Positions 54,373-64,000 of a stretch of 64,000 bases of DNA are shown one piece after another. Made by a program: the position numbers and the translations under genes. The notes under the pieces were generated by a model, which saw only the letters and a list, made by a program, of their open reading frames with translations, did no database searches and was not told where the DNA came from. Source of the stretch: Candidatus Avimuribaculum pullicola. GTDB lineage: Bacteria; Bacteroidota; Bacteroidia; Bacteroidales; Muribaculaceae. The stretch covers positions 1-64,000 of the forward strand of contig DVKC01000018.1 of NCBI GenBank assembly GCA_018716295.1. Reading direction: 5' to 3'. How positions within the stretch are numbered: the first letter of the stretch is position 1; each line of letters starts with the position of its first letter.

Positions 54373-55746
54373 ATGACGTTGAAACAAAATATGAAAAAGC
54401 GTATTGTAATATTGGGGGGCGGCGAAAGCGGCGTTGGTGCTGCTGTGCTTGCCCATGTCAAAGGGTATGACACATTCTTGTCTGATTCTGGCAAGGTGGC
54501 TCAAAAGTATGCTGCCCGCCTTGGCGAGTATGGCATAGAATGGGAAGAGGGCGGACACACCGAAGCCCGCATCTTGTGTGCCGACGAGGTAATCAAAAGC
54601 CCTGGCATACCCAACAATGCCCCTATTATTGAAAAATTGCGTAGCAAGAATATTCCAGTTATTTCAGAAATTGAGTTTGCTGGTCGATTTACCGATGCCA
54701 AGATGGTGTGTATAACAGGTAGCAACGGCAAGACTACCACGACATTGCTCACATACCATATCCTCAAGGAGGCCGGAATCGATGTGGGGCTGGCAGGCAA
54801 CGTTGGGCGCAGCCTTGCCTTGCAGGTTGCGACTGAGCCGCATGAGGTATATGTGATTGAACTTAGCAGTTTCCAGCTCGACAATATGTATGACTTTAAG
54901 GCCAATATTGCCGTGTTGCTCAATATCACCCCCGACCATCTCGACCGTTACGACCACAAGATGGAAAACTATGTGGCGGCAAAGTTCCGTATATTGCAGA
55001 ACCAGACTGGCGACGACTCATTTATCTTCTGGGAGAATGACCCTGTGATAGCCGCTCAACTCAAGCATTTAAAGGTTGAAGCTAAGATGTACCCATTCTC
55101 AGAACTCAACGACCCCGATGCTGCGGCATATATCGATGATTGCGGCGATGTGGTATTGCGCAAGGACGACGGCGATCAGCTTGTGATAGACAAGAATGAT
55201 TTGGCTCTCAAAGGGTTGCATAATGTGTTTAATTCGATGGCTGCTGGATTGTCGGCATCGATACTCGACATAAAGAAAGATGTGATACGCCACGCGCTCG
55301 AAGATTTCGAGGCAGTGGAACATCGCCTTGAGTATGTGAGGACGCTCGATGGTGTCCGTTATGTCAATGATTCGAAAGCCACCAATGTCAATTCTTGCTG
55401 GTATGCACTCGAAAGCATGACTACTCCTGTGGTGCTGATACTTGGCGGCAAGGACAAGGGGAACGATTATAGCGAGATAGAACAGTTTGTCAAGGAGAAA
55501 GTAAAGGCAATAGTGTGCCTTGGTGTTGACAATGCCAAATTGCACAGCTTTTTCGATGGCAAAATCGCTGTTGTCGAAGATGCAAGAAGCATGGAAGAAG
55601 CTGTGGCAAAATGCCGCAGCCTGGCTGCAGATGGCGATACGGTGTTGTTGTCGCCCTGCTGCGCAAGTTTCGACCTGTTCAAGAGTTATGAAGACCGTGG
55701 CCGCCAGTTCAAGGATTGTGTGAACAAGTTGCAAAGTTTAAAGTAA
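54373..55746 (+). CDS. murD: UDP-N-acetylmuramoylalanine--D-glutamate ligase MurD
   Basis: CITGSNGKTTTTLLTYHIL, NDSKATNVNS; start may be 54391 (MKKRIVILGGGESG). Confidence 0.95.
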   Translation: MTLKQNMKKRIVILGGGESGVGAAVLAHVKGYDTFLSDSGKVAQKYAARLGEYGIEWEEGGHTEARILCADEVIKSPGIPNNAPIIEKLRSKNIPVISEIEFAGRFTDAKMVCITGSNGKTTTTLLTYHILKEAGIDVGLAGNVGRSLALQVATEPHEVYVIELSSFQLDNMYDFKANIAVLLNITPDHLDRYDHKMENYVAAKFRILQNQTGDDSFIFWENDPVIAAQLKHLKVEAKMYPFSELNDPDAAAYIDDCGDVVLRKDDGDQLVIDKNDLALKGLHNVFNSMAAGLSASILDIKKDVIRHALEDFEAVEHRLEYVRTLDGVRYVNDSKATNVNSCWYALESMTTPVVLILGGKDKGNDYSEIEQFVKEKVKAIVCLGVDNAKLHSFFDGKIAVVEDARSMEEAVAKCRSLAADGDTVLLSPCCASFDLFKSYEDRGRQFKDCVNKLQSLK

Positions 55747-55751
55747 ATATT

Positions 55752-57059
55752 ATGGAAACAAACACTGATGCAACAACGTTGTCAGACAATGGCAAGTACA
55801 AGTATGGTGACCCATGGATTTGGGGCATATACGTGCTTTTGTGTATAATCTCGATTGTAGAAACTTTCAGCGCATTGTCTCGCGAATTGGATACCAACAT
55901 ATATGCTCCTATCCTCAAGCATGTGGTTATACTTGGGTTGGGCTTTGTTGTGCTGTTTGTTGTGCAAAGTGTGCCATATAAGAAGTATCTGCCTTGGATT
56001 GCGGCATTAGTTGTAATTACCATAATTTCTTTTGTGGCCCTGAGGTTCATGGGGAACGACACGCACGGGGCAAAACGTGCATTGACAGTGCTTGGCTTCT
56101 CGATACAACCTTCTGAGTTGGCCAAGTTGTCAACCGTGCTTGTCGTGGCATGGATTATGGCACGTTACCAGGAGCCTGGCGGTGTGCGTACTGTGGGAGT
56201 GGTGTTAAGTGCCACGATAGTGGTCGTTTTCGGGGCATTTACCATTACCGAGGGGCTTACCAATACTGTTATCTTCATGTGCGTCAGCCTTGCCATGATG
56301 TTTGTAAGCGGCATACAATGGAAAAAGTTTGGCATTGTGCTTCTGGTTTACGGTGTGCTTGGCGGCGGGTTTATGCTGGTCGACCATATAATTACCGAGA
56401 AAAGAATTGAGGAAGCTGAAGCACAAGGGAGGAATGCCGAGAATGTTGAAGGTATCGGGCGTGGTAAAACACATGCCAGCCGTTTGGAAGATTTCGCTTG
56501 GAATGAAGACACGTGCATATTGATGCATTCTGTAAAAGATTATTCGCAGGAACAGTATAGCTACATGGCTCGTGCCAATGGGGGCTTTTTCGGTGTCATG
56601 CCAGGCAATTCACGCGAAGCCAGCCGTTTGCCGCTTGCCTCGTCCGACTTTGTATATTCCATCATAGTCGAGGAAACGGGATTTGTGGGCGGCATTGTAG
56701 TGCTCATTCTGTACCTGTCGTTGTTGGCGCGGGCTGGACGTATTGCTCCCAAGTGCAAGCGGGCTTTCCCGGCGTTCTTGGTGCTCGGCATGGCGGTTAT
56801 GATTACATTGCAGGCATTGTCGCATATCAGTTATAATTGCGGAATGATGCCAGTTACCGGGCAGCCGTTGCCGCTCATTTCCACTGGTGGTTCGTCGATT
56901 ATGGTTATCAGTGTGGCTTTCGGCGTAATGCTCAGTGTGAGCAAGTATGCTGCCCAAGTGGACGAAAGTGGCAAAATCGACCGTATGGACAGGGAGGGCA
57001 ATGTTAGTTCCAAGGCATTGCAGGCCGAAAATCCTGTACAATTGGATGGTAGTAAATAA
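55752..57059 (+). CDS. ftsW: FtsW/RodA/SpoVE family glycosyltransferase
   Basis: Polytopic, GAKRALTVLGFSIQPSELAKL, PLPLISTGGSS; start reassigned to METNTD. Confidence 0.95.
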   Translation: METNTDATTLSDNGKYKYGDPWIWGIYVLLCIISIVETFSALSRELDTNIYAPILKHVVILGLGFVVLFVVQSVPYKKYLPWIAALVVITIISFVALRFMGNDTHGAKRALTVLGFSIQPSELAKLSTVLVVAWIMARYQEPGGVRTVGVVLSATIVVVFGAFTITEGLTNTVIFMCVSLAMMFVSGIQWKKFGIVLLVYGVLGGGFMLVDHIITEKRIEEAEAQGRNAENVEGIGRGKTHASRLEDFAWNEDTCILMHSVKDYSQEQYSYMARANGGFFGVMPGNSREASRLPLASSDFVYSIIVEETGFVGGIVVLILYLSLLARAGRIAPKCKRAFPAFLVLGMAVMITLQALSHISYNCGMMPVTGQPLPLISTGGSSIMVISVAFGVMLSVSKYAAQVDESGKIDRMDREGNVSSKALQAENPVQLDGSK

Positions 57060-57074
57060 AAAGTTTCTTGTGTC

Positions 57075-58190
57075 ATGGAGCGAGAATATAAAATATTGAT
57101 AAGCGGTGGCGGCACGGGTGGTCACATCTTCCCGGCCATTGCCATAGCTAACGAGATAAAGCGGCGACACCCCGGGGCAAAAATCCTTTTTGTGGGTGCC
57201 GAGGGACGCATGGAAATGGAACGTGTTCCAGCAGCCGGATATGAAATCGTTGGGTTACCAGTGTGTGGCTTTGACCGCAAGAACTTGTTGCGCAATGTCG
57301 TGGTATTGGTGAAACTGTTCAAGAGTATGCACCGAGCAAAAGCTATCTTGCGTGACTTCCAGCCCGATGTGGCGATAGGAGTGGGCGGATATGCCAGCGG
57401 CCCCATGCTCAAGGCAGCACAAAAGCGGCATATACCCACGCTCATACAAGAACAGAACTCCTATGCAGGGGTTACCAACAAATTGCTTGCTGCACGTGCC
57501 GATGTGATATGTGTCGCATACGAAGGCATGGATCGATTTTTCCCTGCCGACAAAATCGTGTTGACTGGCAACCCTGTACGCCGCAATTTGGTAGAATGCC
57601 AGTTGTCGCATGCCGAGGCTGTAAAAAAGATGGGGCTTGACCCTTCGCGCAAGACGATACTCGTTGTAGGCGGCAGTCTGGGGGCGCGTACACTCAATGA
57701 AAGTGTTGCAAAGGGCATCGACTTGATAAAGGAACACAAGAATGAAGTGCAAGTGGTGTTGCAGACAGGCAAATATTATGACGAGGAGATGAGAAATTTC
57801 CTTGTGTGCATGGATGCCGGCAATGTGCTGCAAATGCCTTTCATCACCGACATGGATATTGCTTACCGTGCAGCCGACCTGGTGGTAAGCCGCGCCGGTG
57901 CTGGTGCAATATCTGAATTGCAACTGTTGGGCAAACCTGTGATATTGGTGCCGTCGCCAAATGTGGCCGAAGACCACCAGACAAAGAACGCACAGGCATT
58001 GGTGGCAAAAGATGCTGCTATAATGGTGCGTGATGCCGATGCACGCGACACATTGGCCCAATTGATGATGGATACCGTGGCCGACGAAGCACGACTGGCA
58101 TCGCTGGCTTCCAATATAGAGAAAATGGCTTTGCGGCAGGCCGACAGCCGCATAGTAGATGAGGTTGACAAGATATTGCAAAAAGGTTGA
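57075..58190 (+). CDS. murG: UDP-N-acetylglucosamine--N-acetylmuramyl-(pentapeptide) transferase MurG
   Basis: ISGGGTGGHIFPAIAIA, GVGGYASGP, SRAGAGAISEL. Confidence 0.97.
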   Translation: MEREYKILISGGGTGGHIFPAIAIANEIKRRHPGAKILFVGAEGRMEMERVPAAGYEIVGLPVCGFDRKNLLRNVVVLVKLFKSMHRAKAILRDFQPDVAIGVGGYASGPMLKAAQKRHIPTLIQEQNSYAGVTNKLLAARADVICVAYEGMDRFFPADKIVLTGNPVRRNLVECQLSHAEAVKKMGLDPSRKTILVVGGSLGARTLNESVAKGIDLIKEHKNEVQVVLQTGKYYDEEMRNFLVCMDAGNVLQMPFITDMDIAYRAADLVVSRAGAGAISELQLLGKPVILVPSPNVAEDHQTKNAQALVAKDAAIMVRDADARDTLAQLMMDTVADEARLASLASNIEKMALRQADSRIVDEVDKILQKG

Positions 58191-58194
58191 ACGC

Positions 58195-59607
58195 ATGGAG
58201 AATGAATTTAAATACAGTTCGATATATTTCGTTGGGGCTGGTGGTATAGGCATGGCCGCCCTCGAACGTTATTTCTTGGCAAAAGGGTGTCGTGTGGCTG
58301 GTTACGACCGCACTCGCACAGCACTTACCGATGCCCTTGCCAGTGAGGGTGTGGAAATCTTCTATGAGGAAGATGCCACCCTTATTCCCGATTATTGCCG
58401 CGACCCGCAAAGTACACTTGTGGTTTATACCCCTGCTATTCCCGACGACCATGCTGGGTTGCAATATTTCCGCCAAGGAGGCTTCAAGGTCGTAAAACGT
58501 GCCGAATTGCTTGGCATTGTCACCCAAGGTTCGCGTGGGTTATGCTTCTCGGGGACTCATGGCAAGACCACCACATCGAGCATGGCGGCACACATATTGC
58601 ATTGTTCCCCGATTGGTTGCAATGCGTTTTTAGGTGGGATTTTGCGTAACTATGATAGCAATTTCTTGCTTGATAACAATAGCCAGTACACAGTGGTGGA
58701 GGCCGATGAATATGACCGTTCATTCCATCATCTGCGCCCTTACATTGCTGTGGTAACGGCTACCGACCCCGACCATCTCGACATATATGGCACGGAGGAA
58801 GCCTATTTGGAGAGCTTTGCTCATTTTACCGAGTTGGTAGTTCCTGGCGGTGCACTGATAGTCAAGGAGGGCATCAAGTTGAAACCACGTCCTGTAGATG
58901 GGGTCAGGGTGTACAGCTATTCACGCGACAGCGGCGATTTCCATGCCGCCAATGTGCGCAAGGGCAATGGCGAGATACATTTCGACTTTGTAGCACCCGG
59001 TGGAGTGGAAATAAAAGATATAAACTTGGGTGTACCAGTTGACGTGAATATAGAGAATGCCGTGGCTGCAATGGCTGTTTGCTACCTTGTTGGTGTCGAG
59101 GCCGATGTCATGCGCGATGCCATTTCTTCGTTCTTGGGGGCAAAACGGCGATTTGAGTTTTGGCTCAAAGGCGATGACAAATATGGGCATGTGCTTATAG
59201 ATGACTATGCCCACCATCCCGAAGAAATAAGGGCAAGCATCCTGTCGGTGCGCGACCTATATCCAGGCAGGAAACTCACGGTGATATTCCAGCCGCACCT
59301 TTACAGCCGCACACGTGACTTTGCTTCGCAATTTGCCGATGCGCTGTCGCTCGCCGACGAGGTTATGATACTTGACATATATCCTGCTCGTGAGGAACCG
59401 ATACCAGGTGTGACTTCCGAGATAATTTCTGATGCATTCAAGTGCCGAAAAGCCAGGATATTGTGTGACAAGCGCGATATGGTCGATGTGATGCGGAGCC
59501 GTGAGTATGAGCACGAGGTCGATGTGGTACTTACGGTGGGAGCTGGCGATATTAGCAATTATTTACCGAGGTTGTGCAAGGTGTTGACACATCAAGAAGC
59601 ATGGTAA
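58195..59607 (+). CDS. murC: UDP-N-acetylmuramate--L-alanine ligase MurC
   Basis: FVGAGGIGMAALERYF, FSGTHGKTTTSSM, DDYAHHPEEI; start reassigned to MENEFK. Confidence 0.95.
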   Translation: MENEFKYSSIYFVGAGGIGMAALERYFLAKGCRVAGYDRTRTALTDALASEGVEIFYEEDATLIPDYCRDPQSTLVVYTPAIPDDHAGLQYFRQGGFKVVKRAELLGIVTQGSRGLCFSGTHGKTTTSSMAAHILHCSPIGCNAFLGGILRNYDSNFLLDNNSQYTVVEADEYDRSFHHLRPYIAVVTATDPDHLDIYGTEEAYLESFAHFTELVVPGGALIVKEGIKLKPRPVDGVRVYSYSRDSGDFHAANVRKGNGEIHFDFVAPGGVEIKDINLGVPVDVNIENAVAAMAVCYLVGVEADVMRDAISSFLGAKRRFEFWLKGDDKYGHVLIDDYAHHPEEIRASILSVRDLYPGRKLTVIFQPHLYSRTRDFASQFADALSLADEVMILDIYPAREEPIPGVTSEIISDAFKCRKARILCDKRDMVDVMRSREYEHEVDVVLTVGAGDISNYLPRLCKVLTHQEAW

Positions 59608-59613
59608 AGAATT

Positions 59614-60480
59614 ATGAAAAAAGCACTTAAGAAAATATTTCAATATGCTGTGCTGCTCGTGATTGCGGCATTGCTTACGGGAGCGGCTGTGTGGGCCAAC
59701 CAACAGTCGCAGCTCGAAGTGTGCAAGCAGGTTGACGTGGTTATACTTAACAGCGATGCTTCAACTTTCGTAACTCGGGCGGGCATAATGAAAGAACTTG
59801 AAACCCATAATATATACCCCGATGGGAAGCTTATAATGAGCCTCGACATCGACAGCATTGAACGTGTGCTTGCTCGTTGCGACTACTTGGAAAGTGCCGA
59901 GTGCTATGTGTCGGACATCAACCACCTTGTAGTGGAGGTGCGGCAATATGTGCCGGTGATGAGGGTATATGATCGTGGCGACAGCACGGTGTATTATGTC
60001 AATCACCAAGGTAAGCGTTTCGCCGTGGATGGCCGCTACCACATCGATGTGCCGGTGGTCGAAGGTGATTTCACTGGCAGTTTCCAGCCTGTGAGGCTCT
60101 TGCCGTTGTTGCGCTATGTCGATAGTGACGCTTCGCTCAAGGGGTTAGTGTCGATGTATGTAGTGCGTGATTCCAACAATGTGTGCTTCGTCCCCACTAT
60201 TTGCGGTCATATTGTCAATATGGGCCGTGTGGAGGGCTGGGAATCGAAGTTCAAGAAGTTGAGGCTATTTTACGACAATGTAATGTCTAAAAAAGGCTGG
60301 GATTCCTATACCGAGGTGTCGCTTAAATGGGATTACATGGTGGTGGGTACTTTGCGCGGGAAGAAAACGCCATATATCGCCCCCTATAATCCCGAGGAGG
60401 ATGAACAGGCTCCGCCTATCGAGTCGATAGGGATTGACGGGTTGGTGAGAAACTCGCAAGAGCCGCCGACCAAGCAATGA
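59614..60480 (+). CDS. FtsQ-like cell division protein
   Basis: Single TM, POTRA-like domain, position between murC and ftsA. Confidence 0.85.
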   Translation: MKKALKKIFQYAVLLVIAALLTGAAVWANQQSQLEVCKQVDVVILNSDASTFVTRAGIMKELETHNIYPDGKLIMSLDIDSIERVLARCDYLESAECYVSDINHLVVEVRQYVPVMRVYDRGDSTVYYVNHQGKRFAVDGRYHIDVPVVEGDFTGSFQPVRLLPLLRYVDSDASLKGLVSMYVVRDSNNVCFVPTICGHIVNMGRVEGWESKFKKLRLFYDNVMSKKGWDSYTEVSLKWDYMVVGTLRGKKTPYIAPYNPEEDEQAPPIESIGIDGLVRNSQEPPTKQ

Positions 60481-60535
60481 TAGTCACGATGTGAAATTAA
60501 GTAAGAGTAGAGAATAAACAAAAATATAAAGAGGT

Positions 60536-62047
60536 ATGGACGACAACAAGCAATATGTAGTAGCGTTGGAGATAAGCAGCTCAAAGATTGTGGGCGTGCT
60601 GGGCGTGCCCAACTCCAACGGCGGGGTGGAGGTGCTTGACATCGAAGCCGAGCGTTCGCCCAATTGTGTGCGCTATGGGTGCATACAGAATGTGGAAGAA
60701 ACCAAGGTGCGCATAAACCGTGTATTGACACGGCTCGAAGCGCGTATCAGTCCTAAGAAAATCACGGGCGTGTATGTTGGTATCAACGGCCGCTCGGTGC
60801 ATAATCATTCCATGTCGATTTCAGCTTCGTTTGACGAGGAACGAATGATTACCGAGAACGTTGTGGAGTCGCTTAAGAAGCGTTTTGCCAGCGAGGCCGA
60901 TGTGCAAGGCGACATATTGGAAGTATTGCCGTGCAAATATTTTGTCGATAATACCGAGATTACCAATCCTATCGGTGCGTATGGCACCAGTGTGAGAATC
61001 GAATTTAATGGCGTTGTTGCAAGGAGTGCGTTGAAGATGAACATCGACCGTGCAATTGATTCACGATTTACCATCAAGGGGTATATAGTCACGTCGCTTG
61101 CCATGGCCGAGCATATACTTTCAAATGAAGACCGCCAGCTTGGTTGCATGCTTGTGGATTTCGGCGCAGAAACTACTGCGGTGTCGATTTACCGCAATGG
61201 TGTGTTGCAGTATTTTGCCACGTTGCCGATGGGCAGCAGGTTGATTACGCGCGACATTGCCAGCCTGAATGTGCTGGAAGAGGTGGCCGAGGAAATCAAG
61301 CGCACATCGGGAAACGCCATGGTTTCGACTCAAGGGCGTAGCAGCATACTTGTTGACGGATTGCGTTCGACCGATGTTCAGAATTATGTTTCCAGCCGTT
61401 CGCAGGAAATAGTTGCAAATATTAATGAGCAAATCTCATATTCGGGGCTTTCTCGCGATCAGATTGCTTCGGGAATTGTACTTGTAGGTGGCGGTGTGCA
61501 ACTTAACGGATTTGGTCGCCTTGTTTCCGACATGACCAAGTTGAAAGTGCGTCAAGGGAGTATCCCCGTTGGGGTATCGTTACACGATAGCGCAGCATTG
61601 GGCATCGAATATTTGCAGGTTATTTCTATTTTGCAACAGGCTGCCAACATTATGGAAATAGGCGACAGTTGTGTCACCGACCCTGTAGTGGCTACTGTCG
61701 AGGGAGCTGATGTTGTGGTAGAAGAGCCTGAAAGTGCAACTGAGTCGGATAGTGGCAAAGATGAAATCCAAGACGATGACGGCGATGTCCCATTGAAGAT
61801 CCCCGAGAAGAATAAAATTAAAACATCTTCGGCCGACAAGTCACCGGAAACTAATCGTGTCAAAGGTGGCGGCAATGACGGCAATGACGATGATGACAGC
61901 GGTGAAATCCTCCCCCCCAATAGTAATGGTGGCGGGTTAAGGGCTGCATGGGAGAAGTTACGCGATAAGTTGATGAGCGTATTTGAGGAGTCGAAAGACG
62001 CGTATGCCGACGATGATGCCGACTCTGGCGACAATAATAGGCGTTAA
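60536..62047 (+). CDS. ftsA: Cell division protein FtsA
   Basis: VVALEISSSKIVGVLG, LVDFGAETTAVSIY, IVLVGGGVQLNGF; C-terminal amphipathic segment GLRAAWEKLRDKLMSVFEES. Confidence 0.95.
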   Translation: MDDNKQYVVALEISSSKIVGVLGVPNSNGGVEVLDIEAERSPNCVRYGCIQNVEETKVRINRVLTRLEARISPKKITGVYVGINGRSVHNHSMSISASFDEERMITENVVESLKKRFASEADVQGDILEVLPCKYFVDNTEITNPIGAYGTSVRIEFNGVVARSALKMNIDRAIDSRFTIKGYIVTSLAMAEHILSNEDRQLGCMLVDFGAETTAVSIYRNGVLQYFATLPMGSRLITRDIASLNVLEEVAEEIKRTSGNAMVSTQGRSSILVDGLRSTDVQNYVSSRSQEIVANINEQISYSGLSRDQIASGIVLVGGGVQLNGFGRLVSDMTKLKVRQGSIPVGVSLHDSAALGIEYLQVISILQQAANIMEIGDSCVTDPVVATVEGADVVVEEPESATESDSGKDEIQDDDGDVPLKIPEKNKIKTSSADKSPETNRVKGGGNDGNDDDDSGEILPPNSNGGGLRAAWEKLRDKLMSVFEESKDAYADDDADSGDNNRR

Positions 62048-62121
62048 GGCGTTCTTAATGCCAATATTCCACCTATTTACTTGATATTATTTTTTTAGAA
62101 ACATTATAAAAAGCATCAATT

Positions 62122-63432
62122 ATGTTTGACGATTCTGCAATATTAGATAAAGAACCCGATTTTTCGGAAGAAGCCGAGAGCAAGCCTGCCCGCATCAAAA
62201 TTATCGGTGTCGGTGGTGGCGGTAATAACGCGGTGAACAACATGTACAGGCAAAAGATTGACGGCGTGTCGTTTGTCGTGTTGAACACCGATAGCCAAGC
62301 GTTGAAAAATTCGCCAGTGCCTAACAAGTTGCTTATCGGCCCCGAAACCGCGCATGGTATGGGGGCTGGTAATAAGCCCGACGTGGCCTGTGCCGCTGCC
62401 GAGGAGAGCAGCAATGAGATTGCCGGGCTTTTCGACTCACATACCGAGATGGTGTTCATCACTGCCGGTATGGGTGGCGGTACTGGTACTGGTGCTGCAC
62501 CAGTAGTAGCCCGCATTGCCAAGGAGAAAGGCGTGTTGACAGTGGGTATTGTCACTATCCCATTCCTTTTTGAAGGCGAACGCAAGATATTAAAAGCCCT
62601 GAAAGGTGCCGAGAAAATGAAGCAACATGTCGATGCGCTGATGATTATCAACAACGAGCGACTTACCGAGATATACGAGGACTTGACATTTGTCAATGCC
62701 ATGTGCAAGGCCGACGACACGCTCACGACAGCTGCTCGCAGCATCTCGGAAATGATTACGGTAGATGGCTATATCAACATAGATATGCGAGATGTCGATA
62801 CCACGTTGCGCGATGGCGGCGTGGCAATCATCAGCACTGGATATGGTGAGGGCGAACACCGTGTAACCAAGGCCATTGCCGATGCATTGCGCTCGCCGTT
62901 GTTGAAAAATCGCGACGTATATAAGGCAACGCGCATATTGCTGAATTTCTATTTCTCTCCCGATGAAACCAACAACGCATTCTCTATGAGCGAATTGAAC
63001 GAGGTGAACCAGTTTATGGCAAACTTCGACAGTTCGGTGGACGTGATTTGGGGTGCTGCTTTTGATAGCTCACTTGGAGAAACGATGAAAGTTTCGATAC
63101 TTGCTGCCGGATTTGAAACAGACATCAAAGATGATGTGGGTGGCAATGTGAATCCGGTACAGATTAAAGTTGACACTGATGAGGAAAAAGAGCGCGAGAG
63201 GGAAGAAATGATAAGAATATATGGCGGCGATAGGCTCGCGCAACCGTCGAAGAACAAGTTTAGGGTGTTGTTGCGCGAGGAAATGGACGATGACGATGCT
63301 ATTGAGGCAATTTCCAAGCCGACATTCAAGCGCGATCCAAAGTCGATTTACACGCCTACGCTTGGCGAGGCTCCGAGGCCTGTAAAAAACGACAGTGATG
63401 CAAATGCCGGCAAGCGTATAACGTTCGGGTAA
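62122..63432 (+). CDS. ftsZ: Cell division protein FtsZ
   Basis: IIGVGGGGNNAVNNM, GMGGGTGTGAAPVVA. Confidence 0.98.
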   Translation: MFDDSAILDKEPDFSEEAESKPARIKIIGVGGGGNNAVNNMYRQKIDGVSFVVLNTDSQALKNSPVPNKLLIGPETAHGMGAGNKPDVACAAAEESSNEIAGLFDSHTEMVFITAGMGGGTGTGAAPVVARIAKEKGVLTVGIVTIPFLFEGERKILKALKGAEKMKQHVDALMIINNERLTEIYEDLTFVNAMCKADDTLTTAARSISEMITVDGYINIDMRDVDTTLRDGGVAIISTGYGEGEHRVTKAIADALRSPLLKNRDVYKATRILLNFYFSPDETNNAFSMSELNEVNQFMANFDSSVDVIWGAAFDSSLGETMKVSILAAGFETDIKDDVGGNVNPVQIKVDTDEEKEREREEMIRIYGGDRLAQPSKNKFRVLLREEMDDDDAIEAISKPTFKRDPKSIYTPTLGEAPRPVKNDSDANAGKRITFG

Positions 63433-63484
63433 CGATATTTTTATAGTCGAAACTGTATAAATAGCCGAATTTATAGTAATTTTG

Positions 63485-63520
63485 CGGTGCGACAACGGGT
63501 TTCATGTCCGTGTCGCACCG
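63485..63520 (+). terminator. Rho-independent terminator after ftsZ
   Basis: CGGTGCGACA...TGTCGCACCG TTTTG. Confidence 0.75.
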
Positions 63521-63555
63521 TTTTGTATAATGTATTATCATAATGGAGGTTTATC

Positions 63556-64000
63556 ATGAGTTTATTTGATACTGTAAACAACGACATCAAGAAAGCCATG
63601 CTTGCCCGCGACCATGTTCGTCTTGAGGCTTTGCGTGGAATAAAAAAAGAATTCTTGGAAGCAAAGACTGCCAAGGGTGCCGATGGGGAATTGAGCGACG
63701 AAACTGCCAACAAGATTCTTGCAAAGATGCTCAAGCAACGCCGCGAGAGCGCCGAGATATACAAGGGTCAGAACCGTGAGGACTTGGCCCAGAGTGAGCT
63801 GGCCGAAGCTGCCGTGATTGAGCAGTATCTCCCCAAGCCGCTCACCGATGACGAATTGGTGGCTGCCCTCAAGGAAATCATAGCCCGTGTGGGTGCTACC
63901 TCGCAGAAAGAAATGGGGAAAGTGATGGGTGTAGCATCGAAAGAGCTTGCAGGACGTGCCGACGGCAAGGCCATATCGGCCAAGGTGCGCGAATTGCTTG
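63556..64000 (+). CDS. GatB/YqeY-domain protein (3' end outside window)
   Basis: Manual translation MSLFDTVNNDIKKAMLARDHVRLEALRGIKKEFLEAKT...EAAVIEQYLPKPLTDDEL; ORF open at right edge. Confidence 0.92.
   Translation, partial: MSLFDTVNNDIKKAMLARDHVRLEALRGIKKEFLEAKTAKGADGELSDETANKILAKMLKQRRESAEIYKGQNREDLAQSELAEAAVIEQYLPKPLTDDELVAALKEIIARVGATSQKEMGKVMGVASKELAGRADGKAISAKVRELL

Overview
The window is a Bacteroidales-type chromosome segment. The phylum call rests on TTTG-N19/20-TAnnTTTG promoters, a TonB receptor/DUF5689-type locus and the dcw gene order. All product calls come from motif recognition in the supplied translations; no database search was run. Main blocks: (i) a truncated AAA-ATPase/nuclease-type ORF at the left edge. 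(ii) An eight-gene, same-strand, tightly packed operon (about 1.4-16.8 kb, minus strand) that combines an SrfB-like actin/Hsp70-fold ATPase, an SrfC-like dynamin/TRAFAC GTPase, a membrane-spanning subtilisin protease, a membrane protein with a repeated C-terminal Tyr motif, a second GTPase, and three envelope-type proteins. This is the best candidate for an undescribed multi-component system. (iii) tRNA-Lys(CTT). (iv) A highly structured, promoter-preceded intergenic region of about 300 nt (17.6-17.9 kb), likely an ncRNA. (v) An AT-rich accessory region with small orphan proteins, decayed lipoproteins and an MNT/HEPN toxin-antitoxin locus. In that locus the HEPN gene is interrupted by a 172-bp inversion bounded by 8-bp inverted repeats, and re-inverting it on paper restores a complete HEPN ORF in frame. 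(vi) TonB receptor/DUF5689/EEP nuclease, glycosyltransferase, an AAA-DUF4143 protein with a four-copy 33-bp-phased upstream array, and an RND efflux operon flanked by two AraC regulators. (vii) OPT transporter, SPFH protein, acyltransferase, Fur family regulator and rubrerythrin. (viii) The dcw cluster rsmH-ftsL-(pseudo-PBP)-ftsI-murE-mraY-murD-ftsW-murG-murC-ftsQ-ftsA-ftsZ. It contains an extra ftsI-derived transpeptidase whose catalytic SxxK lysine is replaced by Asn.
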